Source: Nitrospirae bacterium GWB2_47_37 | Lineage (GTDB): Bacteria > Nitrospirota > Thermodesulfovibrionia > Thermodesulfovibrionales > Dissulfurispiraceae | Length of the DNA: 62,221 bases | Direction: 5' to 3' | Assembly: GCA_001803635.1 (NCBI GenBank) | Contig: MHDU01000045.1 | Span: forward strand, 1 to 62,221 | Shown here: positions 36,615 through 44,419 of the stretch, piece after piece | How positions within the stretch are numbered: position 1 is the stretch's first letter | Layout: the number at the start of each line of letters is the position of its first letter | Position numbers and translations under genes: made by a program | The notes under the pieces: model-generated | Told to the model about the DNA's origin: nothing | The model's input: only the letters and a program-made list of their open reading frames with translations | Databases searched by the model: none

Positions 36615-37871
36615 ATGGATAAGCTTATTATCAGAGGCGGAAAACAGCTTAAAGGAGAAGTTTCGATAAGCGGCGCTAAAAACGCGGCGCTTCCCATAAT
36701 GACCTCATCGATTTTGGCATCCGGCAGGAGCGCCTTCGCGAGAATACCGGATCTTATGGATGTCAGGACAATGGGAAGACTCCTGTCGAACATGGGAGCG
36801 AGCTATTCTTATAATGAAGGCTCGGCAACCATCGACAGCGCTTCAATGAACAAATTCGAGGCCCCTTACGAATTGGTAAAGACCATGCGCGCGTCGGTTT
36901 TAGTGCTCTGCCCGCTTGTGGCGAGGTTCGGAAGGGCAAAGGTCTCTCTGCCCGGTGGATGCGCCATCGGAGCAAGGCCCATAAATCTTCATCTCATGGG
37001 TCTCGAAAAGATGGGCGCAAAGATCAGGCTCGAATCGGGCTACGTCATCGCAAAGACAAGCCGCTTAAAAGGCGCATCCATCTACCTCGACACCGTTACG
37101 GTAACAGGCACCGAAAATCTTATGATGGCTGCGGTTTTAGCAAAAGGCACGACGATCCTCGAAAACGCCGCGCGCGAACCGGAGGTTATCGATCTCGCAA
37201 ACTGTCTTATTTCGATGGGCGCCAGGATAAACGGCGCGGGCGAAAGCGTTATCGAAATAGAGGGAGTCGATGAACTCAAGCCGCTGAAAAATTACGCGAT
37301 AATCCCGGACAGGATAGAGACCGGAACATTCATGAGCATAGCCGGAATAACCGGAGGCGATCTGGTTCTGAAAGACTGCAGGCCCGAACATCTCGACGCG
37401 GCAATGATGAAGCTGAAGGATACGGGAGTTATATTCAAAGAAACAAAAAGGGGATTAAGGGTAATAGGCCCGAAAAACCTTATTGCTAAAGACGTAAAGA
37501 CTATACCCTATCCGGGCTTTCCGACCGATATGCAGGCGCAGTTCATGGCGATGATGACGATAGCGAAAGGCACGAGCGTTATAAAAGAGACCATATTCGA
37601 AAACAGGTTCATGCATGTGGCGGAACTCAAAAGGATGGGGGCGGACATAAGCATAGACGGCGGAACTGCCGCTATAAAAGGCGTTGAAAAACTCAGAGGT
37701 GCCCCTGTCATGGCAACCGATCTGCGGGCGTCCGCGTCTCTTGTAGTCGCCGCGTTACGCGCCGAAGGAGAGACCGTAATACACAGGATATACCACCTCG
37801 ACCGGGGATATGAAAAGATGGACGAGAAACTCAAAAAGGTCGGGGCGGATATAGAGAGAGTAAAAGGCTGA
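36615..37871 (+). CDS. murA: UDP-N-acetylglucosamine 1-carboxyvinyltransferase
   Basis: A 418 aa enzyme for the first committed step of peptidoglycan synthesis. It begins [20 protein letters not shown] and has the active-site loop [10 protein letters not shown] with Cys116, so it should be sensitive to fosfomycin by family knowledge. The start at 36615 is set by homology; a longer open frame upstream runs antisense into the relA/spoT gene. Confidence 0.96.
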   Translation: MDKLIIRGGKQLKGEVSISGAKNAALPIMTSSILASGRSAFARIPDLMDVRTMGRLLSNMGASYSYNEGSATIDSASMNKFEAPYELVKTMRASVLVLCPLVARFGRAKVSLPGGCAIGARPINLHLMGLEKMGAKIRLESGYVIAKTSRLKGASIYLDTVTVTGTENLMMAAVLAKGTTILENAAREPEVIDLANCLISMGARINGAGESVIEIEGVDELKPLKNYAIIPDRIETGTFMSIAGITGGDLVLKDCRPEHLDAAMMKLKDTGVIFKETKRGLRVIGPKNLIAKDVKTIPYPGFPTDMQAQFMAMMTIAKGTSVIKETIFENRFMHVAELKRMGADISIDGGTAAIKGVEKLRGAPVMATDLRASASLVVAALRAEGETVIHRIYHLDRGYEKMDEKLKKVGADIERVKG

Positions 37872-37938
37872 CCGAAAGTTCTTCAGCATCGGCATATCCA
37901 AAATTTCAATTGACAAAATCCTTATTTCCACTACACTT

Positions 37939-37952
37939 ATGATATAAATCAT
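37939..37952 (+). promoter_or_regulatory. FNR/NnrR-like operator upstream of norC
   Basis: ATGATATAAATCAT contains the FNR/CRP-type core TGAT-N4-ATCA with symmetric flanks. A TATAAA box follows at 37973-37978, so the dyad would be centred roughly 40 bases before the transcription start, the position used by class II activators. Regulators of this family (FNR, NnrR, DNR) control nor genes in denitrifiers. Confidence 0.65.
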
Positions 37953-38063
37953 AGCGCGCGATTGCACTCCCGTATAAAATTAATCGACTCTTTAAAAAGG
38001 GGATTGGGAAGCGCCGATACTCGGCGCCCGTTTTCAGTAAGCAACAATCTTAGGGAGGTGCGT

Positions 38064-38738
38064 ATGAGCAACAAGGGAGCAAGGAATCTCTTCATCTTCG
38101 GCAGTCTCTTCTTCTTCCTCATCTTTATCGTTCTTACCTTCGATACGATGGGGAAGCTCGACAAGAGGGCTCCGGAGATTACCGAAGAGGTAAATGCAGG
38201 GAAGATGGCGTGGCATAAGTACGATTGTATCGGATGCCATACCATCTTTGGCAACGGGTCGTATTTCGCGCCCGACATGACAAAGGTAGCTGAGAAAAAA
38301 CCGAAAGGGTATCTCAAGCAGTTTTTGATGGATCCGAAGGCGGTCAATCCCAAGGCATCCATGCCGAAGCTGGGCATTACTTCCGATGAAGCGGACAAAC
38401 TTATATCCTTCCTCGAATGGATATCAAAGGTAGACACCAACGGCTGGCCTCCTAAACCTATATTGGCCGGCGCTGTCGGCGTAGCGGTTAAGGAACTCAC
38501 GGAAGGGCAGAAGGTCTACCAGTCGCTCGGATGCTCGAACTGCCATATGATCAGCGGCATAGGCGGGACAACAGGGCCCGACCTCACCGGCGTTGGAAGC
38601 AAGAGGGACGGCGCATGGCTCTCAGGCCACTTCAAAAACCCGAAGGCGTATGTGCCGAATTCGGCTATGCCTGCGTATGGACATTTGAACGAAAAAGACC
38701 TGAATGTCCTTACGGATTATATGGTCTCACTTAAATAG
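38064..38738 (+). CDS. norC: Dihaem NorC-type cytochrome c subunit
   Basis: A 224 aa membrane-anchored cytochrome. An N-terminal helix (~10-30) is followed by a NorC-like domain with CIGCH at residues 55-59 in WHKYDCIGCHTIFGNGSYFAPD, then by a second cytochrome c domain with CSNCH at ~157-161. Standard NorC is monohaem and about 150 aa, so this is an extended form. GGGAGGTG precedes the ATG; a longer upstream frame is rejected. It is 14 bases before norB. Confidence 0.88.
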   Translation: MSNKGARNLFIFGSLFFFLIFIVLTFDTMGKLDKRAPEITEEVNAGKMAWHKYDCIGCHTIFGNGSYFAPDMTKVAEKKPKGYLKQFLMDPKAVNPKASMPKLGITSDEADKLISFLEWISKVDTNGWPPKPILAGAVGVAVKELTEGQKVYQSLGCSNCHMISGIGGTTGPDLTGVGSKRDGAWLSGHFKNPKAYVPNSAMPAYGHLNEKDLNVLTDYMVSLK

Positions 38739-38752
38739 GAGGTGATGTAAAA

Positions 38753-40114
38753 ATGACGATAAAACATGAAAGCCAAAAGATAGCGCAGAACTTTTATACG
38801 TTCGCCGTGCTTTTGTTTCTGGTTCAAGTAGTAGTAGGCATAATAGCCGCATTGCAGTTTATGTGGCCTGACTTCTTTATCCTGAACTTCAATATTATAA
38901 GGTCGCTTCACATCAATGCACTGGTTGTATGGCTCCTTGTAGGAATGATGGGAGCGACGTATTACGTTGTCCCGGAAGAATCCGAAACCGAGATATGGAG
39001 CCTCCCGCTCGCGAAATTCCAGTTTTGGGCAACCGTTGCAGCAGTAACAGCAGTGGTTCTCGGCTACATTATTATGGGATTATACCCGCAGGCAAACACC
39101 CTTGTATTCGGCACACGGCTTTTAAATGAAGGCAGGGAATATATCGAGGCTCCGCGCTGGGCAGACATCCTGATTGTTGTCTCGATTCTCCTCTTTCTTT
39201 TTAACAACTTCATGACAATGCTCAAGACAAAGAAATGGACAGGGATACAGGGAGTTCTCCTCGGCGGACTCACAGTGCTGGCCCTTATGTATTTACCCGG
39301 CATGTTCTATACAAAGAGCATGGTAAAAGATCAATACTGGTGGTGGTGGGTAGTCCACCTCTGGGTGGAAGGCGCTTGGGAAGTCATTGCAGGCGCGCTG
39401 CTCGCCTTCATGCTAATGAAGACAACCGGCGTAAAGAGGGAAGTTGTAGAGAAGTGGATGTACATCGAAGTAGGGCTCGTCATGTTCACAGGCATTCTCG
39501 GAATAGGTCATCACTACTATTGGATAGGAACCCCTTCTTACTGGCTGTGGATAGGCGGTATATTCAGCTCGCTCGAACCCGTCCCGCTTCTCATCATGGT
39601 ATGGGACGCATTCAGAACTACAAGAGAGACGAGGGTCGTAACGAATAAGGCGGGGCTTTACTACACTGTTGCACACGCCATATTCAATTTCGTGGGCGCG
39701 GGACTTTGGGGAGTCATCCATACGCTTCCTCAAGTGAACAAATGGACTCACGGCACGCAGATAACGACGGCTCACGGACACTTGGCCTTCTACGGCGCAT
39801 ACGTTCTCCTGGTGCTCGCTATGATATACATAACGCTTCCGGCGATCAGGGGCGTGAAGGAATTCAACCCGTCACGGGCATTTAAATCGTTCTGGATAAT
39901 GACCATTTCGATGGTATTCATCGTCCTCACAATAACCGGCGCGGGAATGGTGCAGACATACATGGAAAGGCTCATGGGCCTCGATTATGTCGCCGTTAAA
40001 GCGAACTATAATCTATGGTTCTGGATATTGAGGGCCGTATTCGGAGTCGGCTTCCTCTACGGAGTAGTGATATTCGTCATAGACTACTTCAAGCTCGGCA
40101 AAGAACGGACATAA
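38753..40114 (+). CDS. norB: Nitric oxide reductase large subunit (cNOR)
   Basis: A 453 aa membrane protein with about 12 helices that reduces NO to N2O. Haem-copper-type metal ligands are present: His202 in HLWVEGAWE, His253-His254 in GIGHHYYWIG, the Glu of SSLEPVP (~275), and the haem His in HGHLAFYGA (~341-343). The Glu of HLWVEG and the Glu of SSLEP mark a true NOR rather than an oxidase. No quinol-oxidase N-terminal extension is seen, so electrons should arrive through the dihaem NorC. norQ and norD are not next to it. Confidence 0.93.
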   Translation: MTIKHESQKIAQNFYTFAVLLFLVQVVVGIIAALQFMWPDFFILNFNIIRSLHINALVVWLLVGMMGATYYVVPEESETEIWSLPLAKFQFWATVAAVTAVVLGYIIMGLYPQANTLVFGTRLLNEGREYIEAPRWADILIVVSILLFLFNNFMTMLKTKKWTGIQGVLLGGLTVLALMYLPGMFYTKSMVKDQYWWWWVVHLWVEGAWEVIAGALLAFMLMKTTGVKREVVEKWMYIEVGLVMFTGILGIGHHYYWIGTPSYWLWIGGIFSSLEPVPLLIMVWDAFRTTRETRVVTNKAGLYYTVAHAIFNFVGAGLWGVIHTLPQVNKWTHGTQITTAHGHLAFYGAYVLLVLAMIYITLPAIRGVKEFNPSRAFKSFWIMTISMVFIVLTITGAGMVQTYMERLMGLDYVAVKANYNLWFWILRAVFGVGFLYGVVIFVIDYFKLGKERT

Positions 40115-40124
40115 TATCTCCCGG

Positions 40125-40155
40125 AAAGGGGGCTGCTTAGGCAGCCCCCTTTTTT
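40125..40155 (+). terminator. Rho-independent terminator of norCB
   Basis: GGGGGCTGC (40128-40136) and GCAGCCCCC (40141-40149) form nine G/C pairs with a four-base loop TTAG, extended by A-T pairs and followed by TTTTTT. This is one of the strongest terminators in the window. Confidence 0.92.
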
Positions 40156-40158
40156 ATT

Positions 40159-40167
40159 TGGTATAAT
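40159..40167 (+). promoter_or_regulatory. Extended -10 promoter before the repeat element
   Basis: TGGTATAAT fits TGn-TATAAT. It lies between the norB terminator and the inserted repeat element, so transcripts starting near 40174 would carry the whole element as a 5' leader into the haem-protein gene. Confidence 0.5.
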
Positions 40168-40183
40168 ATCGCAATGCGTAATG

Positions 40184-40354
40184 ACATATAGTACATGTCT
40201 GCTTCAACGCCTTTATAAGTGTTGTTTTTTATGTAAAGCAAAGATGCCGTATGCTTTATCAAACAGATGCCGCCGATGCGAAGGACGGATATAAGAGAAT
40301 GTGGATAAAAAGTTTCGTTGATAAAGTCATTGAAGCGGACCTGCACTATATGTT
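40184..40354 (+). repeat. MITE-like inverted-repeat element, copy A
   Basis: A 171 bp element whose ends are inverted repeats of about 30 bp, containing CTGCTTCAACGCCTTTAT at the left and its counterpart ATAAAGTCATTGAAGCGG at the right. The outermost bases are ACATATAG/CTATATGT. Copies B (57709-57879, inverted) and C (61468-61643) share ends and interior. The start codon of the next gene lies in its right end. No transposase is encoded. Confidence 0.88.
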
Positions 40355-41267
40355 GAAAAACTCGCTTATAAGAATCATTACGCTGCTTATTATTTTTACT
40401 GTTCCTGCTGTAAGCCACGCAACAACGGAATACGCGCGTCAGACGGGGCTTCGATGCGTGGAATGCCATGTCGATGCAACAGGCGGCGGAAAGCTTACGG
40501 AGACGGGAGAAAGGTTCATCGAAGAGATGAAGGTAAAGGGCCTCTACAAACCTTTATCGAAAACTCAGAAGGTCATAAGGTTTTTTGTCGGATATGTACA
40601 CATGTTAACTGCGATTGCGTGGTTCGGCACAATCCTCTATGTTCATATACTTTTAAAACCAGCGTACGCTGCCCGGGGTCTGCCGAAGGGCGAGTTGTTT
40701 TTAGGCTGGCTTTCCATAATAATTCTATCCGTTACCGGCATTCTCCTTGCCATATCGAGAATACCTTCATGGGAGATTCTATACACGACAAGATTCGGCA
40801 TTCTCCTGAGCATAAAGATAATCTTGTTTATGATAATGGCTTCGACCGCGGCCATAGTCACCTTCATCATAGGGCCTAAACTAAGGAAGAAAATAACCGC
40901 TGCCGGTATGCCTAAATCAAAAAAAGAATTCACCATCGAAGATTTGCACAGTCTTGACGGCAAAGAAGGAAGGCCCGCATACGTTGCTTACAAAGGCAAA
41001 ATATACGATGTAACGGCAAGCAGACTATGGAAAGGAGGGGATCATGTCAGGAAGCACCTCGCCGGACATGACCTTACTGATGCGCTGAAAACCGCTCCTC
41101 ACGGAGAAGAGAAAATATTATCTATGCCGGAAGCCGGGATATTGGTAGAGGCCGGGGTTAAAGAGACAAGACCCATGCCTGTAAAAATATTCTACATCAT
41201 GGCTTATACCAATCTCGTCTTTGTTTTCCTGATAACGTTCATCATAGCGCTGTGGAGATGGTGGTAA
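40350..41267 (+). CDS. Membrane haem protein: c-type haem + CopD-like membrane domain + cytochrome b5-like domain
   Basis: A 305 aa protein with a signal segment (MLKNSLIRIITLLIIFTVPAVSHA), one CXXCH (GLRCVECHVDATGGG), several membrane helices (~70-185) resembling a CopD/DUF-type bundle, and a soluble domain (~195-275) with PAYVAYKGKIYDVTASRLWKGGDHVRKHLAGHDL, a prokaryotic cytochrome b5-like module with two His. A last helix ends the protein. It probably relays electrons to the NOR. The first codon lies inside the repeat element; there is no clear ribosome site, and an alternative start at 40251 would translate part of the element. Confidence 0.78.
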   Translation: MLKNSLIRIITLLIIFTVPAVSHATTEYARQTGLRCVECHVDATGGGKLTETGERFIEEMKVKGLYKPLSKTQKVIRFFVGYVHMLTAIAWFGTILYVHILLKPAYAARGLPKGELFLGWLSIIILSVTGILLAISRIPSWEILYTTRFGILLSIKIILFMIMASTAAIVTFIIGPKLRKKITAAGMPKSKKEFTIEDLHSLDGKEGRPAYVAYKGKIYDVTASRLWKGGDHVRKHLAGHDLTDALKTAPHGEEKILSMPEAGILVEAGVKETRPMPVKIFYIMAYTNLVFVFLITFIIALWRWW

Positions 41268-41283
41268 TCCCAATTTTCGTCGT

Positions 41284-41326
41284 ATGATTTAACTCATATC
41301 GCCTTACCTTCCCCTCATGGTATAAA
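41284..41326 (+). promoter_or_regulatory. FNR/NnrR-like operator and TATAAA box before the ferredoxin gene
   Basis: ATGAT-TTAA-CTCAT at 41284-41297 differs by one base from the norC operator symmetry. TATAAA at 41321-41326 follows, placing the dyad centre about 41.5 bases before a start site near 41332. That start would coincide with the ATG at 41333, so the mRNA could be leaderless. Confidence 0.55.
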
Positions 41327-41332
41327 TAAATC

Positions 41333-42289
41333 ATGAGAGGCGCGAAATCATTGCACATATACAGAAGAATCACGCAGTTAGGCTTTATACTCTTTGTCTT
41401 TCTCATGCCCGTCTTCGACATACTGAGGTATGATACAACTGCGAAAGAACTCTATTTATTCGGAGAGGTCTGGTCACTCGGGTTAAAGGACGGCATTCTG
41501 CTCGATCGATCAATCGGCGGCGCAACCCACGTTGCGGTTCAGTTTTTTCTTAAGGCTATCCTGCCGTGGGTTATAGTCCTTTCGATATTCCCCGTGCTCG
41601 GCCTGCTGCTCGGAAGATTCTTCTGCGGATGGTTATGTCCCGAAGGGGCATTATTCGAGCTTGCGGATTTTTTGAGCTTGAAACTGCTCGGCAGAAGAAG
41701 CCTTTACAAAAATAAACCTAACGATCCTGAAATAAAAAGAGGGCATAAACTCTTATACGGGACATTGGCCGTTCTGTCTCTCCTCATCGTGCCGCCGCTC
41801 ACCGGCATAGCGCTTACAGGCTATTTCATAGCGCCGAAAACCATCTGGCATCAGATAACAACAGGCAGTCTTACATTCGGGGTAGAGGCGGGAATAATCG
41901 GTGTATCGATATACATGCTCATCACATCCATCCTCGTGCGCCATACTTTCTGCAAATACGTATGCGCCGCCGGCCTGATGCAGATGCTCTTCGGCTGGAT
42001 AAGCCCCGTATCCCTCGGGATAAAATTCGACAGGGAAAACCTCTCGAAATGCACGGACTGCAAAGGATGCGAAAGGGTATGCCTTATGAACGTCAAACCG
42101 AGGCTGCCGAAAAAAGACATCAACTGCGTGAATTGCGGGGAGTGCATAACCGCCTGCAAAAAGGAACTCGGCGACGCCTGCCTCTTCAGCTACACCTTCG
42201 GGGATAATGTTGCTGAAGATGCCACAAAGGATATGGCTCAATTTCTGCAGCTAAAACACGGGTTACCTCGACCCGGCGAGAGTCGATAG
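41333..42289 (+). CDS. Membrane polyferredoxin (NapH/NosR/CcoG-like)
   Basis: A 318 aa integral membrane protein with about five helices, the cytoplasmic cysteine motif FFCGWLCPEGALFE and its partner HTFCKYVCAAG, as in NapH and NosR, and two C-terminal [4Fe-4S] motifs (CTDCKGCERVC and CVNCGECITAC). It would take electrons from quinol or flavin and pass them on. Its position after norCB and the matching upstream operator suggest a role in NO metabolism. If not leaderless, a TTG at 41351 is an alternative start. Confidence 0.83.
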   Translation: MRGAKSLHIYRRITQLGFILFVFLMPVFDILRYDTTAKELYLFGEVWSLGLKDGILLDRSIGGATHVAVQFFLKAILPWVIVLSIFPVLGLLLGRFFCGWLCPEGALFELADFLSLKLLGRRSLYKNKPNDPEIKRGHKLLYGTLAVLSLLIVPPLTGIALTGYFIAPKTIWHQITTGSLTFGVEAGIIGVSIYMLITSILVRHTFCKYVCAAGLMQMLFGWISPVSLGIKFDRENLSKCTDCKGCERVCLMNVKPRLPKKDINCVNCGECITACKKELGDACLFSYTFGDNVAEDATKDMAQFLQLKHGLPRPGESR

Positions 42290-42393
42290 CGGAAGCCGGG
42301 CGGAACTATATGGCAAAAATATTATGGTCAGATACTGATTTACACTTGCATTGAGGTAGTTATTTAGCAAAGAAATTGAGCCGTATCCTTTTA

Positions 42394-43656
42394 TTACAAA
42401 TACCTCTCGATTATTATATTCACCTTAGTCCCCCTGCCCGGTTCGCTCTCTATTCGCATGCCCCACTCATGGGCATTCACGAGATGCTTGACGATGGCAA
42501 GACCGAGCCCTGTCCCGCCCAATTCCCGCGACCTTGTCCTGTCAACACGGTAAAATCTTTCTCCGAGCCTGTGCAGATGGCTTCCGGGGATGCCGACACC
42601 CGTATCCTGAACATAAAGAGCAAGCACGCCTCCCGAGTAGTCCATGCCTACCGTTACGCCGCCTATTTCAGTGAACTTAATGCTGTTGTCGACGAGATTG
42701 AGTATTATCTGAATAAGCCTGTCTTTGTCCGCGTGTATCTCCTGTATTCCTGCGGCTATGGACTTTTTCAAATAAAGCCTTTTTTTGTCCGCCTTTTCTT
42801 TGAGAGTCATAAATACGGTATCCACGACCTGTTCGAGGCTTACAGGAGCTTTTTTAATCGATATATCGCCGAGTTCTATTCTCGAAAGAGTGAGCAGATC
42901 GTCCACAAGGCTGTTGAGCCTTTCGCTGTGGCCTTTTATCATACCCAAAAATCTTGCGGCATTCTCTTTGTCTTCAAGCGCTCCGTCAAGAAGCGTCTCA
43001 GCAAACCCCTTAATCGCAGTTATAGGCGTCTTTATCTCATGAGACACGTTCGCTACAAAATCCTTTCTCATTTCTTCGAGCTGCCTCAGCCTCGTAATAT
43101 CGTGCAGGGTAAGCACCGCTCCGTTTATTATATCCCTCGAATATACCGGCACTGCCGTAGCGATAAGATACATATCCCCGCGAGGCCTCGATACCGTAAT
43201 TTCCTCGGAAACTATATCTCCCGAATCCATCGCTTTCCTGAAACCATCCACGAACTGCGCGTTCCTCAAAACTTCCACTATCTGTTTTCCCTCTATGTCC
43301 TTTGCCTCGGATATAAGGTCCCTGAATGCCTGATTAACAAGGATTATCGTGCCGCGCCCGTCCGCTATAAGCACGCCGTCGGACATTCCCCTCAATATCG
43401 CTTCCATCCTCCGCATTTCGGCTTCGGCAAAATCGAGGCTCGACCTCGTCTTTTCCATTATAGACGCTATATCGCTCACGACACCGGCGAGATCGGGGTT
43501 GCCGATAGAAAATAATCTCGCGTTGAAATTCCCCGCAGACAGCTCCTTCAAAAAATAAGAGATATCCTTTATCGACATTGAAATGCCGGTTAAGCGGGCG
43601 ACTAAAAATATTACCGCGATGGAAAGGATTATGATTATTAAAAGCTCATGGTTCAT
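42394..43656 (-). CDS. phoR: PhoR-type sensor histidine kinase
   Basis: A 420 aa kinase with an N-terminal transmembrane helix (LLIIIILSIAVIFLVARL), a HAMP-like segment, PAS (~95-190), HisKA with the acceptor His in VANVSHEIKTPITAIKGFAE, and HATPase ending with GGTGLGLAIVKHLVNAH. It overlaps a four-unit heptamer array at its start codon. Together with phoB it probably responds to phosphate; no pst genes are in the window. Confidence 0.88.
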   Translation of the reverse strand: MNHELLIIIILSIAVIFLVARLTGISMSIKDISYFLKELSAGNFNARLFSIGNPDLAGVVSDIASIMEKTRSSLDFAEAEMRRMEAILRGMSDGVLIADGRGTIILVNQAFRDLISEAKDIEGKQIVEVLRNAQFVDGFRKAMDSGDIVSEEITVSRPRGDMYLIATAVPVYSRDIINGAVLTLHDITRLRQLEEMRKDFVANVSHEIKTPITAIKGFAETLLDGALEDKENAARFLGMIKGHSERLNSLVDDLLTLSRIELGDISIKKAPVSLEQVVDTVFMTLKEKADKKRLYLKKSIAAGIQEIHADKDRLIQIILNLVDNSIKFTEIGGVTVGMDYSGGVLALYVQDTGVGIPGSHLHRLGERFYRVDRTRSRELGGTGLGLAIVKHLVNAHEWGMRIESEPGRGTKVNIIIERYL

Positions 43657-43671
43657 GGCTCATGGCTCATA
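43644..43671. repeat. Four-unit heptamer array (GYTCATG type) at phoR start
   Basis: Four units of consensus GYTCATR in perfect phase. The second unit contains the phoR start codon on the minus strand. Confidence 0.75.
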
Positions 43672-43684
43672 GAAAAAAATAATT

Positions 43685-43719
43685 GCTATGAGCTATCAGC
43701 TATGAGCTATCAGCTATGA
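43685..43719. repeat. Five-unit heptamer array (GCTATSA) at phoB end
   Basis: Five units alternating GCTATGA and GCTATCA, 35 bp in perfect phase. The array includes the phoB stop codon and lies in the phoB-phoR intergenic stretch, 13 bases from the GYTCATG array. Confidence 0.88.
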
Positions 43720-44415
43720 TTCGATTAGGTAGCCGATGCCGCGCATGGTCTTTATATACTTCGGATTATTAGGGTCTTTTTCTATCTTTACCCTGAGCCT
43801 TCTTATATGGACGTCCACGGTCCTCGGCTCCACATATACGTCGCTGCCCCATACCGCATCGAGCAGTCGATCCCTGTTGTAAATCTTATTCGGCCTTTCG
43901 GCGAGGTATAGAAGCAGCTTAAACTCGGTGGCGCTCAATTTTATCTGCCGCGTATCTACAGTAACCGTATATTTCTCTTTATCTATGACCATGTCTCTTA
44001 CCTTTAAAATTCCTGATGCCGCCGATTCGACAGCAGGTTCCGCCTTCTCCGCCCTTCTCAATATCGCCTTTGTCCGGGCCGCAAGTTCCCGGGTGCTGAA
44101 GGGTTTAGTGATATAATCGTCCGCCCCCATTTCAAGACCGAGCACCTTATCGAATTCCTCGCCCTTTGCGGTCAGCATTATGATGGGCAGACGCGATGTG
44201 TTCGGCGCGTTCCGGATCATCTTACAAAGCTCAAGCCCCTGAATGCCCGGAAGCATGAGATCCAATATCACGAGGTCATACTTGTTTTTCTTTATCTTCT
44301 TTAAAGCATCCTCTCCGTTATACGAAGAATCCACGGCAAAGCCTTCTTTTTTCAGGTTGTACGAGATAAGCTCGACTATGTCCGCTTCATCGTCTATGAC
44401 AAGTATCTTCTTCAT
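43714..44415 (-). CDS. phoB: PhoB-type response regulator
   Basis: A 233 aa OmpR/PhoB-family regulator: receiver with acceptor Asp in LVILDLMLPGIQG and the switch residue in MLTAKGEEFD, then a winged helix (LSATEFKLLLYLAERPNKIYNRDRLLDAVWG, VEPRTVDVHIRRLR, KTMRGIGYLIE). It is upstream of phoR and five bases after aroB. Confidence 0.92.
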   Translation of the reverse strand: MKKILVIDDEADIVELISYNLKKEGFAVDSSYNGEDALKKIKKNKYDLVILDLMLPGIQGLELCKMIRNAPNTSRLPIIMLTAKGEEFDKVLGLEMGADDYITKPFSTRELAARTKAILRRAEKAEPAVESAASGILKVRDMVIDKEKYTVTVDTRQIKLSATEFKLLLYLAERPNKIYNRDRLLDAVWGSDVYVEPRTVDVHIRRLRVKIEKDPNNPKYIKTMRGIGYLIES

Positions 44416-44419
44416 TTCG

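Noticed and set aside
40251-40349. Longer start for the haem protein
   Set aside because: Would translate the repeat element and bury the signal peptide; kept only as an alternative.
42272-42300. Inverted repeat CCCGGC/GCCGGG after the polyferredoxin gene
   Set aside because: Long loop and no T-run; too weak to call a terminator.
42376-43515. Plus-strand frame of 379 codons
   Set aside because: Antisense to phoR and without recognisable motifs.
43644-43719. Possible CRISPR array
   Set aside because: Units are seven bases without spacers; these are tandem repeats. No CRISPR array or cas gene is seen in the window.
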